From: JBBDYG01 sp040901765
Lineage (GTDB): Bacteria > Planctomycetota > Planctomycetia > Pirellulales > Lacipirellulaceae
Assembly: GCA_040901765.1 (NCBI GenBank)
Contig: JBBDYG010000032.1
Span: 1 to 43,566 of the forward strand
Length of the DNA: 43,566 bases
Direction of reading: 5' to 3'
Under the pieces are notes generated by a model. That model did not search any database and was not told the origin of the DNA. It saw nothing but the letters and a program-made list of their open reading frames with translations. The position numbers were made by a program, and so were the translations under genes. The first letter of the stretch is position 1, and every line of letters begins with the position of its first letter. This document shows, piece by piece, positions 17,648-26,739 of this stretch.

Positions 17648-19810
17648 ATGCATCAAGAAATCCACCAACTGCTGAGCCGCGTCCGCCGCCGTATCCGCCT
17701 CTTCATTCTGGCAGAGACGGTGTTGATCGTAGCGCTCGTGGTCGGAGCCTTATTCTGGGTAAGCTTGGGGGCAGATTGGTTGTGGGAGCCGTCGCGTCAG
17801 GCAAGGCTCGCCGCGTGGTGCGGTGTGGCCGCCGGATTAATGCTGCTGCTTTACAGATTTGCTTGGTTGCGATTGCGGCGACCGTTACCCAATCGCAGCA
17901 TCGCTTTGCTTGTGGAGCGAGCGCACCCGGAGCTTAGCGACCGGCTGTTGACTTCTGTCGCTCCCGTTTCGGCAGCGGAGTCGGCGGTTTTTCTGAAGTT
18001 TGTCGATCAAGGCGTGACGGAACTTGCTCGCGACTACCGTTCCGCGGACGTGGTGTCGCTCCGATCGTTGAAGTCCAAGTTGCTTCTAACGACGGTGTTG
18101 CTCGGAACAATCGTCGCCTTCGCCGCCTGGCAGGCAGAGGCATTTGGCACCTGGATCGATCGGCTCGCTTTGTCCGAGACCCTCTGGCCGCGACGGGTCC
18201 ACTTAACGGTCGAAGGATTCGAGCCAGACGAGCAAGGTCGGCTCGTGCGGCGAATCCCCCGATTCGAGTCGACGGAAGTAGTGGTTCACGCCGATCTTGC
18301 GGGCGAGTTTGAAGCGCCCGCAGAAGTGCAGATTCGATATCGTACGAAAGGTCAAGAACTGCAGCGGGCGTTTTGCGCGCGGGTCGGCGAGGCGGAAAAA
18401 GGCCGCGATCCGGCACAGGCCTATCGCCATCAATTTGCCGATCTACGCGAACCGCTAATTCTCGAAATCCGTGGCGGCGACGACCGCATTACGAATCTGC
18501 ACATCGAGGTGCTCCCTCGACCGAGGATCCTTTCGCTTCAGATCGACGCAGTGTATCCCGAATATCTCCGCATGGCGCCGCGGCGGCTAGCGGCTGCCTC
18601 GGTCATCACGGTGCCGACGGGAACCAGCCTGACGATCCACGGTCGCGCAAGCCAACCACTCCGGCAACTAGACGCCTCGGCTTCCATCGCAGGCCTTTCG
18701 CCATTGCAAATAGAGATTGACGCAGCAAAGCCGGAAGAGTTTCGCGTGACGATTGCGGCGCTGCCCGCGGCGGGCGAACTGTCGCTGTTGCCGATCGATT
18801 CCCTGGGTGTTGCTGCCAGAGAGTCTTACCTGCTGACTCTGGTCGCCGAACCCGATGCGCTGCCAACGGCAACCGCCCAACTGGTTGGCATCGGCGCTGC
18901 CATTACTCCGGAAGCGACCATTCCCCTGACAATTCGCGCCGAAGACGATCATGCCGTCGAGCGACTATGGGTCGACCTGCTGATCGACGCTCAACCGGCA
19001 CGAACTGTCTCGGTCGAGCCGGTCGAGCTTGCGCAGCCCGCCGTCAGCGCCGAAGTGGAAGTCGATCTGGCCACGGCCTCGGACAGCGAGACCGATCCGA
19101 TCGCACTTCAGCCGGGGCAACGACTCTCGCTGGTGGCCCGAGCGGAAGATGCGTGGAACCTCTCGGCCGATCCGCGAATCGGGTCCAGCCGCACGATTAC
19201 CCTCGACGTGGTCACCGGCGACCAACTCTTGGAAAGCCTCGAGCGAGAGGAGATTAATCTCCGCCGGACGTTTGAGCGGGTCATTGAAAAGACCATTCAG
19301 GCTCGAGAAAAACTGCAATCGGCTCCGCTCGGCGAGAATCAGAGTATCGATGACGAAACGCGGCAAGCCGTTCGTATTCGACTGGCGCGCGTGGTGGACG
19401 ATATGCAGCAGATTACCGACGAAACTCTTTCCGTGGCGGGTGGGATTCAGTTGATCCACGACCAACTTGTGAATAACCGAGTGGGTGAGGAAGAACTGAA
19501 GAGCCGGCTACGAGAACGCATCGCCCAACCGCTACGCTCAATCGCCGAGCGCGAGCTACGGCCGCTGACCACCGCGATCGACGAGGCAGGCCAGATGCCC
19601 CAACTAACTGCCCGGGATACCGACATGCTTAGCGGCCGCGCCCAGGCAGTTGTGACCCAAATGCAACTGGTGCTCGAGGAAATGAAAGCGCTGGAAACTT
19701 ATAGTGAAGTGGTCGCCATGCTGCGGAAGCTCATTCAGGAGCAAGAAACGTTGACCGAGAAGACCCGGGACGACCAACGGCAGCAACTGCGCACGTTACT
19801 GGAGGATTAG
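17648..19810 (+). CDS. DUF4175-like membrane protein
   Basis: 720 residues, ATG preceded by AAGGGA. The N-terminal third has three hydrophobic segments (about 19-40, 54-70 and 136-155) separated by a conserved-looking LPNRSIALLVERAHPELSDR. A long periplasmic part with beta-domains follows (160-490), then helices rich in Glu/Arg/Gln (505-720) that look like coiled coils. This layout resembles the DUF4175 proteins that follow MoxR/VWA genes in several phyla, but the family assignment is by layout only. The next gene begins 10 nt later and is also coiled-coil rich, suggesting the two interact. Confidence 0.7.
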   Translation: MHQEIHQLLSRVRRRIRLFILAETVLIVALVVGALFWVSLGADWLWEPSRQARLAAWCGVAAGLMLLLYRFAWLRLRRPLPNRSIALLVERAHPELSDRLLTSVAPVSAAESAVFLKFVDQGVTELARDYRSADVVSLRSLKSKLLLTTVLLGTIVAFAAWQAEAFGTWIDRLALSETLWPRRVHLTVEGFEPDEQGRLVRRIPRFESTEVVVHADLAGEFEAPAEVQIRYRTKGQELQRAFCARVGEAEKGRDPAQAYRHQFADLREPLILEIRGGDDRITNLHIEVLPRPRILSLQIDAVYPEYLRMAPRRLAAASVITVPTGTSLTIHGRASQPLRQLDASASIAGLSPLQIEIDAAKPEEFRVTIAALPAAGELSLLPIDSLGVAARESYLLTLVAEPDALPTATAQLVGIGAAITPEATIPLTIRAEDDHAVERLWVDLLIDAQPARTVSVEPVELAQPAVSAEVEVDLATASDSETDPIALQPGQRLSLVARAEDAWNLSADPRIGSSRTITLDVVTGDQLLESLEREEINLRRTFERVIEKTIQAREKLQSAPLGENQSIDDETRQAVRIRLARVVDDMQQITDETLSVAGGIQLIHDQLVNNRVGEEELKSRLRERIAQPLRSIAERELRPLTTAIDEAGQMPQLTARDTDMLSGRAQAVVTQMQLVLEEMKALETYSEVVAMLRKLIQEQETLTEKTRDDQRQQLRTLLED

Positions 19811-19820
19811 GGAGTTCACC

Positions 19821-21392
19821 ATGAAACGAATTCGTCGGTGGCTGTGGCTATACCAAGCTTTGGCAACGAGCGGCGTCCTGCTTCTCGCAGCGTCTGTCGT
19901 GGCGCAGAACCCAGATGGCGAGCCGTCCGAGCTTCCCACCGCGCAAGCGGAACTTGCCCGCAGATACGAAAAGCTGGAAGCGACCGCGGCGCGGTTAGCG
20001 GAGTTGTCCGACGCCAGTGATCCCGGACGGGCGCAACAACTGCGCGAGGCGATCCGCGTGGGACGCGAGCAAGACATTCAGACTCGATTCGATTCGATCG
20101 TTAAATTATTGGAGGAAGAGCGGCTGGCGGCGGCGGGTCGGAACCAGCAGGAGCTTGCCCGGCAGCTAGAGGTTCTGCTCGAAGTGCTGCTGGCCAAGCC
20201 AACGGACCGCCGCAACGATACAGAACAGGAAATGTTGCGGAAATATGCGCGGGACATTGGTCGCCTAATCCGCGCTCAGCGAAGCCTGCGAGCGCGGACC
20301 CAGACAGCGCCGAAGCCGGCCGAACTGGCACCTCAACAGCAAGAAATTTGTGACAAAGCCGGTGAAGTCGAGAAAGATCTTGCACCAAAGCCCGAGGACT
20401 CCCAGGGCAGCGAGTCGAGCAATGCGCAAGACTCGTCGGAGGCTTCGCCGGAATCCAGCAAATCGTCTGACCCCGCTGAAGACGGCGGCAAGTCTCAGTC
20501 TTCCCCAGGCAGTGAAGGCAACCCAAGTGAAGGCGGCCAGTCGCCGCAGCCGCCCGGCGAAAAGTCGCCGACCGAGCAGGCCGCCGAGCGCGTCGCCTCC
20601 GCGAAGCAGCGCATGCAACAAGCCAAACAGAAGCTCGAAGCCGACGAGCGCCAGCAGGCGTCCACCGAGCAGACGGCGGCGCAGCGGGAGCTCGAACAGG
20701 CAAAAGACGAGCTAGAGCGCCGCCTGCGGCAAATCCGGGAAGAAGAGATGCAACGCACCCTGCTGCAACTTGCAGCGCGATTCCGGCAAATGCTGGAAGC
20801 GCAACAACAGATACTCGCCGAGACGCAAGCGCTTCATACAACTTACGGTTCGCAACCAGACCGCGAGCTTGAGATCAAGTCCGCGGGGTTAGCCGAGCGC
20901 GAGCGGCGGTTAACGCGGAACGCTGACCGGGCGATGCTCCTCTTGCGCGAGGATGGCACCTCGGTGGCGTTCCCGGAAGCACTCGGACAAATTCGCGACG
21001 ATATGGACGATACCACCCAGCGGCTAATTGATGCCAAGGTGGACCACGTTACACAAGCCTTAGAGCAAGACATAATCGACGGATTGCAAGAGGCGGTCGA
21101 GGCAATGGAGAAAGCCGCTGAAAATCTCGCCAATCGACAGCAGCAACAGCAACAGGGAGGTCAGCCCGGCGGTCAGCCGCCCGAGGAAGATTTGGTGGAC
21201 AAGCTCGCGGAACTGAAGTTGATTCGATCGCTACAGCTTCGCATCAACCGCCGTACCGAGGAACTGGCCGACCTGATTGAGCGCGGCGAGGTTCCCGCCG
21301 CGGAGGTACAGCCGCTTCTAGCTCGGTTGGCGGAAAGACAGGCGAAAGTCGCGACCGCGGCGCGAGAACTGCACTCGGGGCGAAATGATTAG
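19821..21392 (+). CDS. Exported coiled-coil protein with low-complexity linker
   Basis: 523 residues, ATG preceded by GGGAG. A signal peptide (KRIRRWLWLYQALATSGVLL, cleavage near VVAQ, about 27-30) is followed by heptad-rich helices (35-180), a Ser/Glu/Pro/Gly linker (about 187-250; SESSNAQDSSEASPESSKSS), a strongly charged coiled coil (250-345), more helices, and a QQQQQQGGQPGGQPPEE hinge before the last helices (about 435-523). No enzymatic motif is present. It likely forms extended periplasmic assemblies with the preceding membrane protein. It is followed by a 197-nt gap containing AAGAAGTG/CACTTCTT (21424-21451), a weak hairpin with no T-run. Confidence 0.8.
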   Translation: MKRIRRWLWLYQALATSGVLLLAASVVAQNPDGEPSELPTAQAELARRYEKLEATAARLAELSDASDPGRAQQLREAIRVGREQDIQTRFDSIVKLLEEERLAAAGRNQQELARQLEVLLEVLLAKPTDRRNDTEQEMLRKYARDIGRLIRAQRSLRARTQTAPKPAELAPQQQEICDKAGEVEKDLAPKPEDSQGSESSNAQDSSEASPESSKSSDPAEDGGKSQSSPGSEGNPSEGGQSPQPPGEKSPTEQAAERVASAKQRMQQAKQKLEADERQQASTEQTAAQRELEQAKDELERRLRQIREEEMQRTLLQLAARFRQMLEAQQQILAETQALHTTYGSQPDRELEIKSAGLAERERRLTRNADRAMLLLREDGTSVAFPEALGQIRDDMDDTTQRLIDAKVDHVTQALEQDIIDGLQEAVEAMEKAAENLANRQQQQQQGGQPGGQPPEEDLVDKLAELKLIRSLQLRINRRTEELADLIERGEVPAAEVQPLLARLAERQAKVATAARELHSGRND

Positions 21393-21589
21393 TGCGGGCC
21401 GCCGGATCGGCTGGCCCTGCTTAAAGAAGTGGCTGAAAATGCGCACTTCTTGGTCGTCAATCAGGCGAGTTCGCATTGTCCAGCTTGCAGTTTTGGCCGA
21501 TAATGACTGTAGCAAGCAAGCTTGCCGAAGTTGACGGGCATGCTCTGCAAGCCAGCAGAACCAAATAGGCCAAATAGGAATGAACGCTC

Positions 21590-22648
21590 ATGACGTGCGA
21601 CATTGCCAAACGTTCCGCGCTATTAGCGGCATTATTGGTCTCGTGCTCGATCGCCCACATAGCTGGCGCCGATTCGCGTTTCACTGCGTCTTGGACGCTG
21701 CCCACGCTGCACGAAGCCGAGCAACGATTCCGCGAATGGCTCGTCTCGCAGCCGCTCGACGATAATGCACGCCAAGCGGCGATCCGCGAATTTGGGGATC
21801 ACTTGGCCCAGGGCACTGACTCGCTTACCGCCCTGGTTCGCACGCTCGCCACGTTCGACGAGCGAACGCGCACTTTGATCGCCCCGCTTGAACCATCCCC
21901 GCCGCAATTCTCAGCCGGCGATATCGCCTGGCTCGATTCCGCCGAGAGCAAGCGATTCGACGTGATGCACTTAAGGCTTTTCTACGCACGCGCTTTGAAC
22001 GAAGCCCGGCAACACGATGAAGCGCTAAGGTGGATGCAGGATATTGAGCCACGCGAAGTGATCTGTCCAGAAGTTCTCCTGTTCCAGCGTGCCATTGCCC
22101 ACCAGCAGCTTGTACAGGCGGACGAAGCCCTTGCCGCGATCGACGAATTGCTGCGGTGCGAATCGGCGTTGCCCGCACGATATTCGCGGCTAGCGGCAAT
22201 GATGAGCGCCGATCTTGAGCCGTTGAAGGCTGATACGCTCGACCACATCGGACGGCGAATGAGCGACGTGGAGCGCCGGCTCCAAGTCGGACAGGCAAAC
22301 AGCAGGACGACCGAAGTGGAAGAGGCAATCATCGCTTCGCTCGACAAGCTTATTAAAGAGGCGGAAGATCAGCAGCAGCAAAAGCAGAATCAACAAACGG
22401 CACAGAGTCAGCCCACTCCTTCGGGGACGCCCTTGGAGGATAGTCGAATTGCGGAACTGAAAGCGCCGGGCAAAGTCGACCCGAGAAAATTGGGCGACGA
22501 CACGCAATGGGGCAGCCTGCCGCCACACGAACGAGAACGAATTATGCAACAATTGGGGCGCGATTTTCCATCGCATTACCGCGAGGTCGTCGAAGAATAT
22601 TTTCGTAATCTTGCCCGCGATGAGGAGCAGCCCTCCCAGCGCCCGTAA
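21590..22648 (+). CDS. Exported helical-repeat protein of unknown function
   Basis: 352 residues with AGGAA upstream of the ATG. A signal peptide (KRSALLAALLVSCSIAHIAG, cut near ADS) leads to a helical body with TPR-like pairs (LRLFYARALNEARQHDEALR, AIAHQQLVQADEALAAIDEL). A Gln/Lys-rich stretch (about 262-275) precedes a short C-terminal region with DTQWGSLPPHERERIMQQLG, FPSHYREVVEEYFRNLA. The latter ending recurs at the C-terminus of other planctomycete proteins from MoxR operons, but I do not recognise a named family. It is likely periplasmic. Its end overlaps the next gene by 29 nt. Confidence 0.8.
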   Translation: MTCDIAKRSALLAALLVSCSIAHIAGADSRFTASWTLPTLHEAEQRFREWLVSQPLDDNARQAAIREFGDHLAQGTDSLTALVRTLATFDERTRTLIAPLEPSPPQFSAGDIAWLDSAESKRFDVMHLRLFYARALNEARQHDEALRWMQDIEPREVICPEVLLFQRAIAHQQLVQADEALAAIDELLRCESALPARYSRLAAMMSADLEPLKADTLDHIGRRMSDVERRLQVGQANSRTTEVEEAIIASLDKLIKEAEDQQQQKQNQQTAQSQPTPSGTPLEDSRIAELKAPGKVDPRKLGDDTQWGSLPPHERERIMQQLGRDFPSHYREVVEEYFRNLARDEEQPSQRP

Positions 22649-23939
22649 GAACCGACCTTATTCGACGCTATATACGAAAGGAAAATCTGCCTTGCTTTGG
22701 CTGCTCGCGATTGCTGCGATTTCACTCCCTTCGTACGAGGTATCGGTACGAACGGTTAACGGTGATACCGTCGAAGGGAGCGTGGCTGCCTGGGATCAGT
22801 CGGGGATTGAGCTTACCACGGGCAGCGGTTCGGTTCGCCATATTCCACGCGGCGAATTGGCGGAGCTTACGTTTCCAGCTAGCGAATCTGTCGCCGCCGT
22901 GCCACCCGTCCTGGAAGTGCTCCTAGTGGACGGCTCGGTGATCCCTGCTGCAGGTTGCGCAGTCCAAAGCCAGGAAATCCGGGTTATCGGGCCGATCGGG
23001 GCGGTTCAAGGGCAACCCGAATGGAAGCTCCCTGCCGACGCGGTGAATGCCGTCCGCTTCGATCTTTCGGATTCGAGTCAGGACGAGGCTTGGCAACAAC
23101 TTACGCAAAGGGAACGGACCAGCGATCTGCTCGTCGTGCAGAAGAAGAATCGCGGGACGCTCGACTTCGTCGAAGGAGTCATCAAGCAAGTAACGGCCGA
23201 AATGGTAACGATCGAAATGGACCAGGAGCCGGTTGAAGTGCCGCGTGGTAAAGCATTCGGCATTGTGTTTTACCGTCGCGGTTCGGAGCAAGCGCCGAAA
23301 ACTTTGTTGACGCTGCGCGGGCCGCATCGCATGGTGCTGGTCGCGCGTGACGTGCGCCTAGGCGCCGACAGAATCGGCGTCGATTTATCGGGCGGCGACA
23401 CCGTTGAAGTTAACCCCAGTTCGCTGACGAAGCTCGAATTCACCAGCGACACTTTCGTGCCGCTTACGGGATTAGAGCCCGCCGACGGTTCCACACGGTG
23501 GCAACCCTTTTTCGGCCTACCAGATGAGCCTAACCAACTTGCCGAGTGGGGAATGCCGCGGATCGATACATCGTTTCACGGTGGCCAGTTGCGACTTATG
23601 CTGCAGGATGAAAGCATGCAACCGTCGATTCGAGAATTCGATCGCGGTCTGGCGATCCGAAGTCGATCGGAAGCAAGCTACCAGCTTCCCGCGGGATACC
23701 GTTCACTCAAGGCTATAGTCGGTATCGATCCGGCTGCTCATGCCGACGCGGAGGCGTTGTTGCTGATCGAAGCGGACGGCCAGATCGTGGACGAGTGGCA
23801 ACTTGCCCGAAGTGAGCCGGCGAAGTCAATTGACGTTGATATTTCCGGGAAGCGAAAATTGCGGCTGCTGGTTGACTATGGCAGCGGCACCGATGCTGGG
23901 GATGTGGTCCATATTTGCGATCCGAGGTTAATCAAGTGA
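22620..23939 (+). CDS. Exported NPCBM-domain protein
   Basis: 439 residues from the ATG at 22620 (a TTG at 22611 is in frame; neither has a clear Shine-Dalgarno because the start lies inside the previous gene). A hydrophobic segment (about 28-40) acts as a signal anchor. Beta-rich repeats follow, each with an 'x-NGDTVEG' or 'GGDTVEVNPSSLTKLEF' pattern that resembles small SH3/LSm-like barrels. The C-terminal 150 residues match the NPCBM module: YRSLKAIVGIDPAAHADAEA, LIEADGQIVDEW, SIDVDISGKRKLRLLVDYG, then GDVVHICDPRLIK. NPCBM is a carbohydrate-binding-type fold often found on exported planctomycete proteins. The stop TGA shares an A with the next ATG. Confidence 0.82.
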   Translation: MRSSPPSARKNRPYSTLYTKGKSALLWLLAIAAISLPSYEVSVRTVNGDTVEGSVAAWDQSGIELTTGSGSVRHIPRGELAELTFPASESVAAVPPVLEVLLVDGSVIPAAGCAVQSQEIRVIGPIGAVQGQPEWKLPADAVNAVRFDLSDSSQDEAWQQLTQRERTSDLLVVQKKNRGTLDFVEGVIKQVTAEMVTIEMDQEPVEVPRGKAFGIVFYRRGSEQAPKTLLTLRGPHRMVLVARDVRLGADRIGVDLSGGDTVEVNPSSLTKLEFTSDTFVPLTGLEPADGSTRWQPFFGLPDEPNQLAEWGMPRIDTSFHGGQLRLMLQDESMQPSIREFDRGLAIRSRSEASYQLPAGYRSLKAIVGIDPAAHADAEALLLIEADGQIVDEWQLARSEPAKSIDVDISGKRKLRLLVDYGSGTDAGDVVHICDPRLIK

Positions 23940-25675
23940 TGGAACACACGAAGACGCGTGTCGGTTGGCTTCCGTGCCGGACGTTTCTCGTCGTTGGCTT
24001 GTTGACCCATCTTTTTACGCCTATAGCTGCTGAGGGCGGCGATCCGCAAGTTATCGCCGCCGAGCGGCATCGCATCGAGATAGTTCGGAAGATCACTCCC
24101 GCGACGATCGCCATTTTCGATAGCACCGGCGCCGGCGGTGGCTCGGGCGTGCTGATTTCGCCCGACGGTTATGCGCTGACGAATTATCACGTGACGGCGC
24201 CTTGCGGGCCGGCAATGAAATGCGGATTGCCTGACGGCCGACTCTATGACGCGGTGATCGTCGGAATCGACCCCCCCGGAGACGTAGCGCTTATTAAGCT
24301 GTTGGGACGAGATGATTTTCCCAGCGCCGAATTGGGCGACAGCGATCGCGTGCAGATGGGAGACTGGGTGTACGTCGCCGGCAATCCTTTTTTACTGGCC
24401 GACGACTTTCAACCATCCGTCTCCTATGGCATTGTGTCTGGCACACACCGCTACCAATACCCGGCCGGTACGTTGCTTGAGTATGCCGATTGCATTCAAA
24501 CGGACGCAGCCATCAACCCAGGCAATTCGGGCGGTCCGCTGTACGATTCCGAGGGCCGGCTAATCGGCATCAACGGCAGGGGATCGTTCGAAAAACGCGG
24601 CCGCGTAAACGTCGGGGTCGGCTACGCGATCTCGATTAATCAGATCAAACGCTTCCTCAGCCACCTCAAAAGCGGAAGGGTCGTCGATCATGCGTCACTC
24701 GGAGCGACGGTCACCACCGCCTCGGACGGGCGACCCATCGTCGATGAGGTCATGCTCGACTCCGACGCCTACCGCCGCGGCCTGCGCTACGGCGATGAGC
24801 TACTGGCATTCGACGGTCGCGAGCTCTCTTCCGCCAATGCGTTCAAGAACGCGCTAGGAACCTATCCCGCGGGGTGGACCGTTCCAATCGAGTTCATGAG
24901 CAAGGCTTCCCTCGTCAAGGCTCGCGTGAGGCTGATGCCGCAACACGCCGAAGGTGAGTTGGACGAGTTGATTGCCGAGTCCCCACCTTCGGAGGGCGAG
25001 CCAGAACCCAAAAGGATCGTAGCCGACGACGCGAATAAGTTGCCGCCTCCGGTCGCCGAATGCTTTGAGGAGCGCCCGGGTTTTGCCAACTATTGGTTCA
25101 ATCGGCAACATCAGGAGCGGCTACTGGAGACCTGCCCTCAGCGAGTTCCTGGAAAAACGGAGCTTGAGGACTTACATCTCGCTGGCACCGATGGTGCAGG
25201 CGCCGAAGTCACCCTTCAACTGTCGTCCAATGAGGCCAGTATCACCTCCGAGCAAGGCCGATTCTTCGCTCGCTTCGAAAGTTTGCTGGCCGAAGAGCTT
25301 AACCCACCCGGGTCGGGCGGGTTGCTCACGTCGCTCCATTTGTGGCGGATGTTGTTGGAGCAAGGCCCTGACGCGGTGGGCGAAGTGTTTTACATGGGAG
25401 AGATCCCGTGGCACGGCAGCACCCAGCCGATCAATTGCTTAGTTGCGATTCACAAGGATGTTCGAGCCCATTTTTATTTTGCGGCCGACACGGGGAATCT
25501 AACGGGAATGGAGTTGTTCACGGATGAAGCGCTCGACTCGTGTCGCGTCACATTTAGCGACTTCCGCCTGAGACAAGGTCGGTCGTGGCCCCACGAATGG
25601 AATGTCCATTGGGGCGAATACGAATACATGACATTTCGTCTGGCACCCGATGCGGAGTCGACGCAATCGAGATAG
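23939..25675 (+). CDS. Trypsin-like serine protease (S1C/HtrA type) with PDZ domain, active
   Basis: 578 residues; the ATG overlaps the previous stop (TGATG). A signal segment (about 13-31, cut near AAEGG) is followed by an HtrA-like protease. The triad is intact: His84 in ALTNYHV, Asp115 in PPGDVALIKL and Ser197 in NPGNSGGPL. A PDZ domain covers about 250-335 (GLRYGDELLAFDGRELSSAN). The last 230 residues are beta-rich (EWNVHWGEYEYMTFRL, FAADTGNLTGMELFTDE) and look like a LolA/LppX-type lipid-binding fold, which is inference. It likely acts in the periplasm. It is the first of three consecutive S1C proteins, and the only one with a catalytic triad. Confidence 0.93.
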   Translation: MEHTKTRVGWLPCRTFLVVGLLTHLFTPIAAEGGDPQVIAAERHRIEIVRKITPATIAIFDSTGAGGGSGVLISPDGYALTNYHVTAPCGPAMKCGLPDGRLYDAVIVGIDPPGDVALIKLLGRDDFPSAELGDSDRVQMGDWVYVAGNPFLLADDFQPSVSYGIVSGTHRYQYPAGTLLEYADCIQTDAAINPGNSGGPLYDSEGRLIGINGRGSFEKRGRVNVGVGYAISINQIKRFLSHLKSGRVVDHASLGATVTTASDGRPIVDEVMLDSDAYRRGLRYGDELLAFDGRELSSANAFKNALGTYPAGWTVPIEFMSKASLVKARVRLMPQHAEGELDELIAESPPSEGEPEPKRIVADDANKLPPPVAECFEERPGFANYWFNRQHQERLLETCPQRVPGKTELEDLHLAGTDGAGAEVTLQLSSNEASITSEQGRFFARFESLLAEELNPPGSGGLLTSLHLWRMLLEQGPDAVGEVFYMGEIPWHGSTQPINCLVAIHKDVRAHFYFAADTGNLTGMELFTDEALDSCRVTFSDFRLRQGRSWPHEWNVHWGEYEYMTFRLAPDAESTQSR

Positions 25676-25680
25676 CGCTC

Positions 25681-26739
25681 ATGAGACCATCGTTCATCCT
25701 CTACCTGCTTGCGATCGCGACCGTCGCGGGAGCGACCGCGCCCCTTGAGGCCGCCACGACCGAGAATGCCTTTATTGGCAGCTCGCTGCGAGTACTGAAT
25801 CTCGAAACGCAGCCGAAGATCGTAAAGATTTTCGGTGTCGGCGGCCTGCGACAATTAGAGGCCTACCAGACTGGGGTCTTTGTGTCTCCGGAGGGGCACA
25901 TTCTTACGGCGCAAAGCCTCGTGCTCGATGAAGGCGAAGTGACGGCTGTCTTGTGGAACGGGATCCGAGTTAAGGGAACGGTGGTGGCGGTGGAACCGCT
26001 ACTGGAATTGGCCCTCCTAAAGATCGACGTTGATGAGCCAGTCGAGTGGTTTCCGCTGCAGGAATCGATTTCGGTGAAGCCTGGCATGAGAGTGCTGGCG
26101 TTTGCCAACGTCTTTGGGATCGCGGTCTACGACGAACCCGTGAGCATGTTACAAGGCGTGGTTTCCGGCATCGTGCCGCTTTCCGCCCGGCGCGGCGCCA
26201 GCGTGGCGAACTACACCGGAAATGTTTATGTCGTCGATGCGGCAACCAATAATCCCGGTGCTGCCGGCGGGGCAGTCGTTGACCTCTCCGGTCGGTTCCT
26301 GGGGCTAATCGGTAAGGAGATGCGCAGCGAATCGACAGGGGCGTGGCTTAACTATGTGCTGCCTGCGTCGGCATTACGCGAACCGGTCGAGCGAATGAAA
26401 GCGGGGAAACCTCCTGCGGCTGCGGATGCAACGAACCTCGCGAGCGGACATCCAGCGCCGTCCGACTATGGCATTGTTCTGGTGACCGATTTATTTGAGC
26501 GGACGCCGCCGTATGTCGACCGCGTGGTTGTCGGCTCGCTGGCCGCCCAGGCTGGAATACGACCGGACGATTTAATTGTCGGTGTGGGAGAGCAGACGGT
26601 TGGTTCACGTCGAGATCTGGAGCACGCGCTGGCAACGGCCGAAGCAGACAAACCGCTCCAGTTGAGACTCCTGCGAGGCAAAGAGTTACTCCACGTTTCG
26701 CTCGAGCAAGACAATAGCCAGGCAGATGGCAATGAATAG
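25681..26739 (+). CDS. S1C-type pseudoprotease with PDZ domain
   Basis: 352 residues; the ATG lies 5 nt after the previous stop. A signal peptide (MRPSFILYLLAIATVAGATA) is followed by an S1C fold that aligns over its length with the protease upstream, but all three catalytic positions differ: Ser79 for His (ILTAQSL), Glu109 for Asp (LLELALLKI) and Ala195 for Ser (NPGAAGGAV). The surrounding fold motifs and the PDZ domain (VVVGSLAAQAGIRPDDLIVG, about 280-340) are preserved, so the frame is intact and the loss is not a sequencing break. It presumably works as a binding or allosteric partner. It is followed by a third family member with 14-nt overlap. Confidence 0.92.
   Translation: MRPSFILYLLAIATVAGATAPLEAATTENAFIGSSLRVLNLETQPKIVKIFGVGGLRQLEAYQTGVFVSPEGHILTAQSLVLDEGEVTAVLWNGIRVKGTVVAVEPLLELALLKIDVDEPVEWFPLQESISVKPGMRVLAFANVFGIAVYDEPVSMLQGVVSGIVPLSARRGASVANYTGNVYVVDAATNNPGAAGGAVVDLSGRFLGLIGKEMRSESTGAWLNYVLPASALREPVERMKAGKPPAAADATNLASGHPAPSDYGIVLVTDLFERTPPYVDRVVVGSLAAQAGIRPDDLIVGVGEQTVGSRRDLEHALATAEADKPLQLRLLRGKELLHVSLEQDNSQADGNE

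Noticed and set aside
21424..21451. AAGAAGTG/CACTTCTT hairpin as an operon-splitting terminator
   Set aside because: The stem is only 8 bp with a 12-nt loop and no following Ts; the next genes continue in the same direction.
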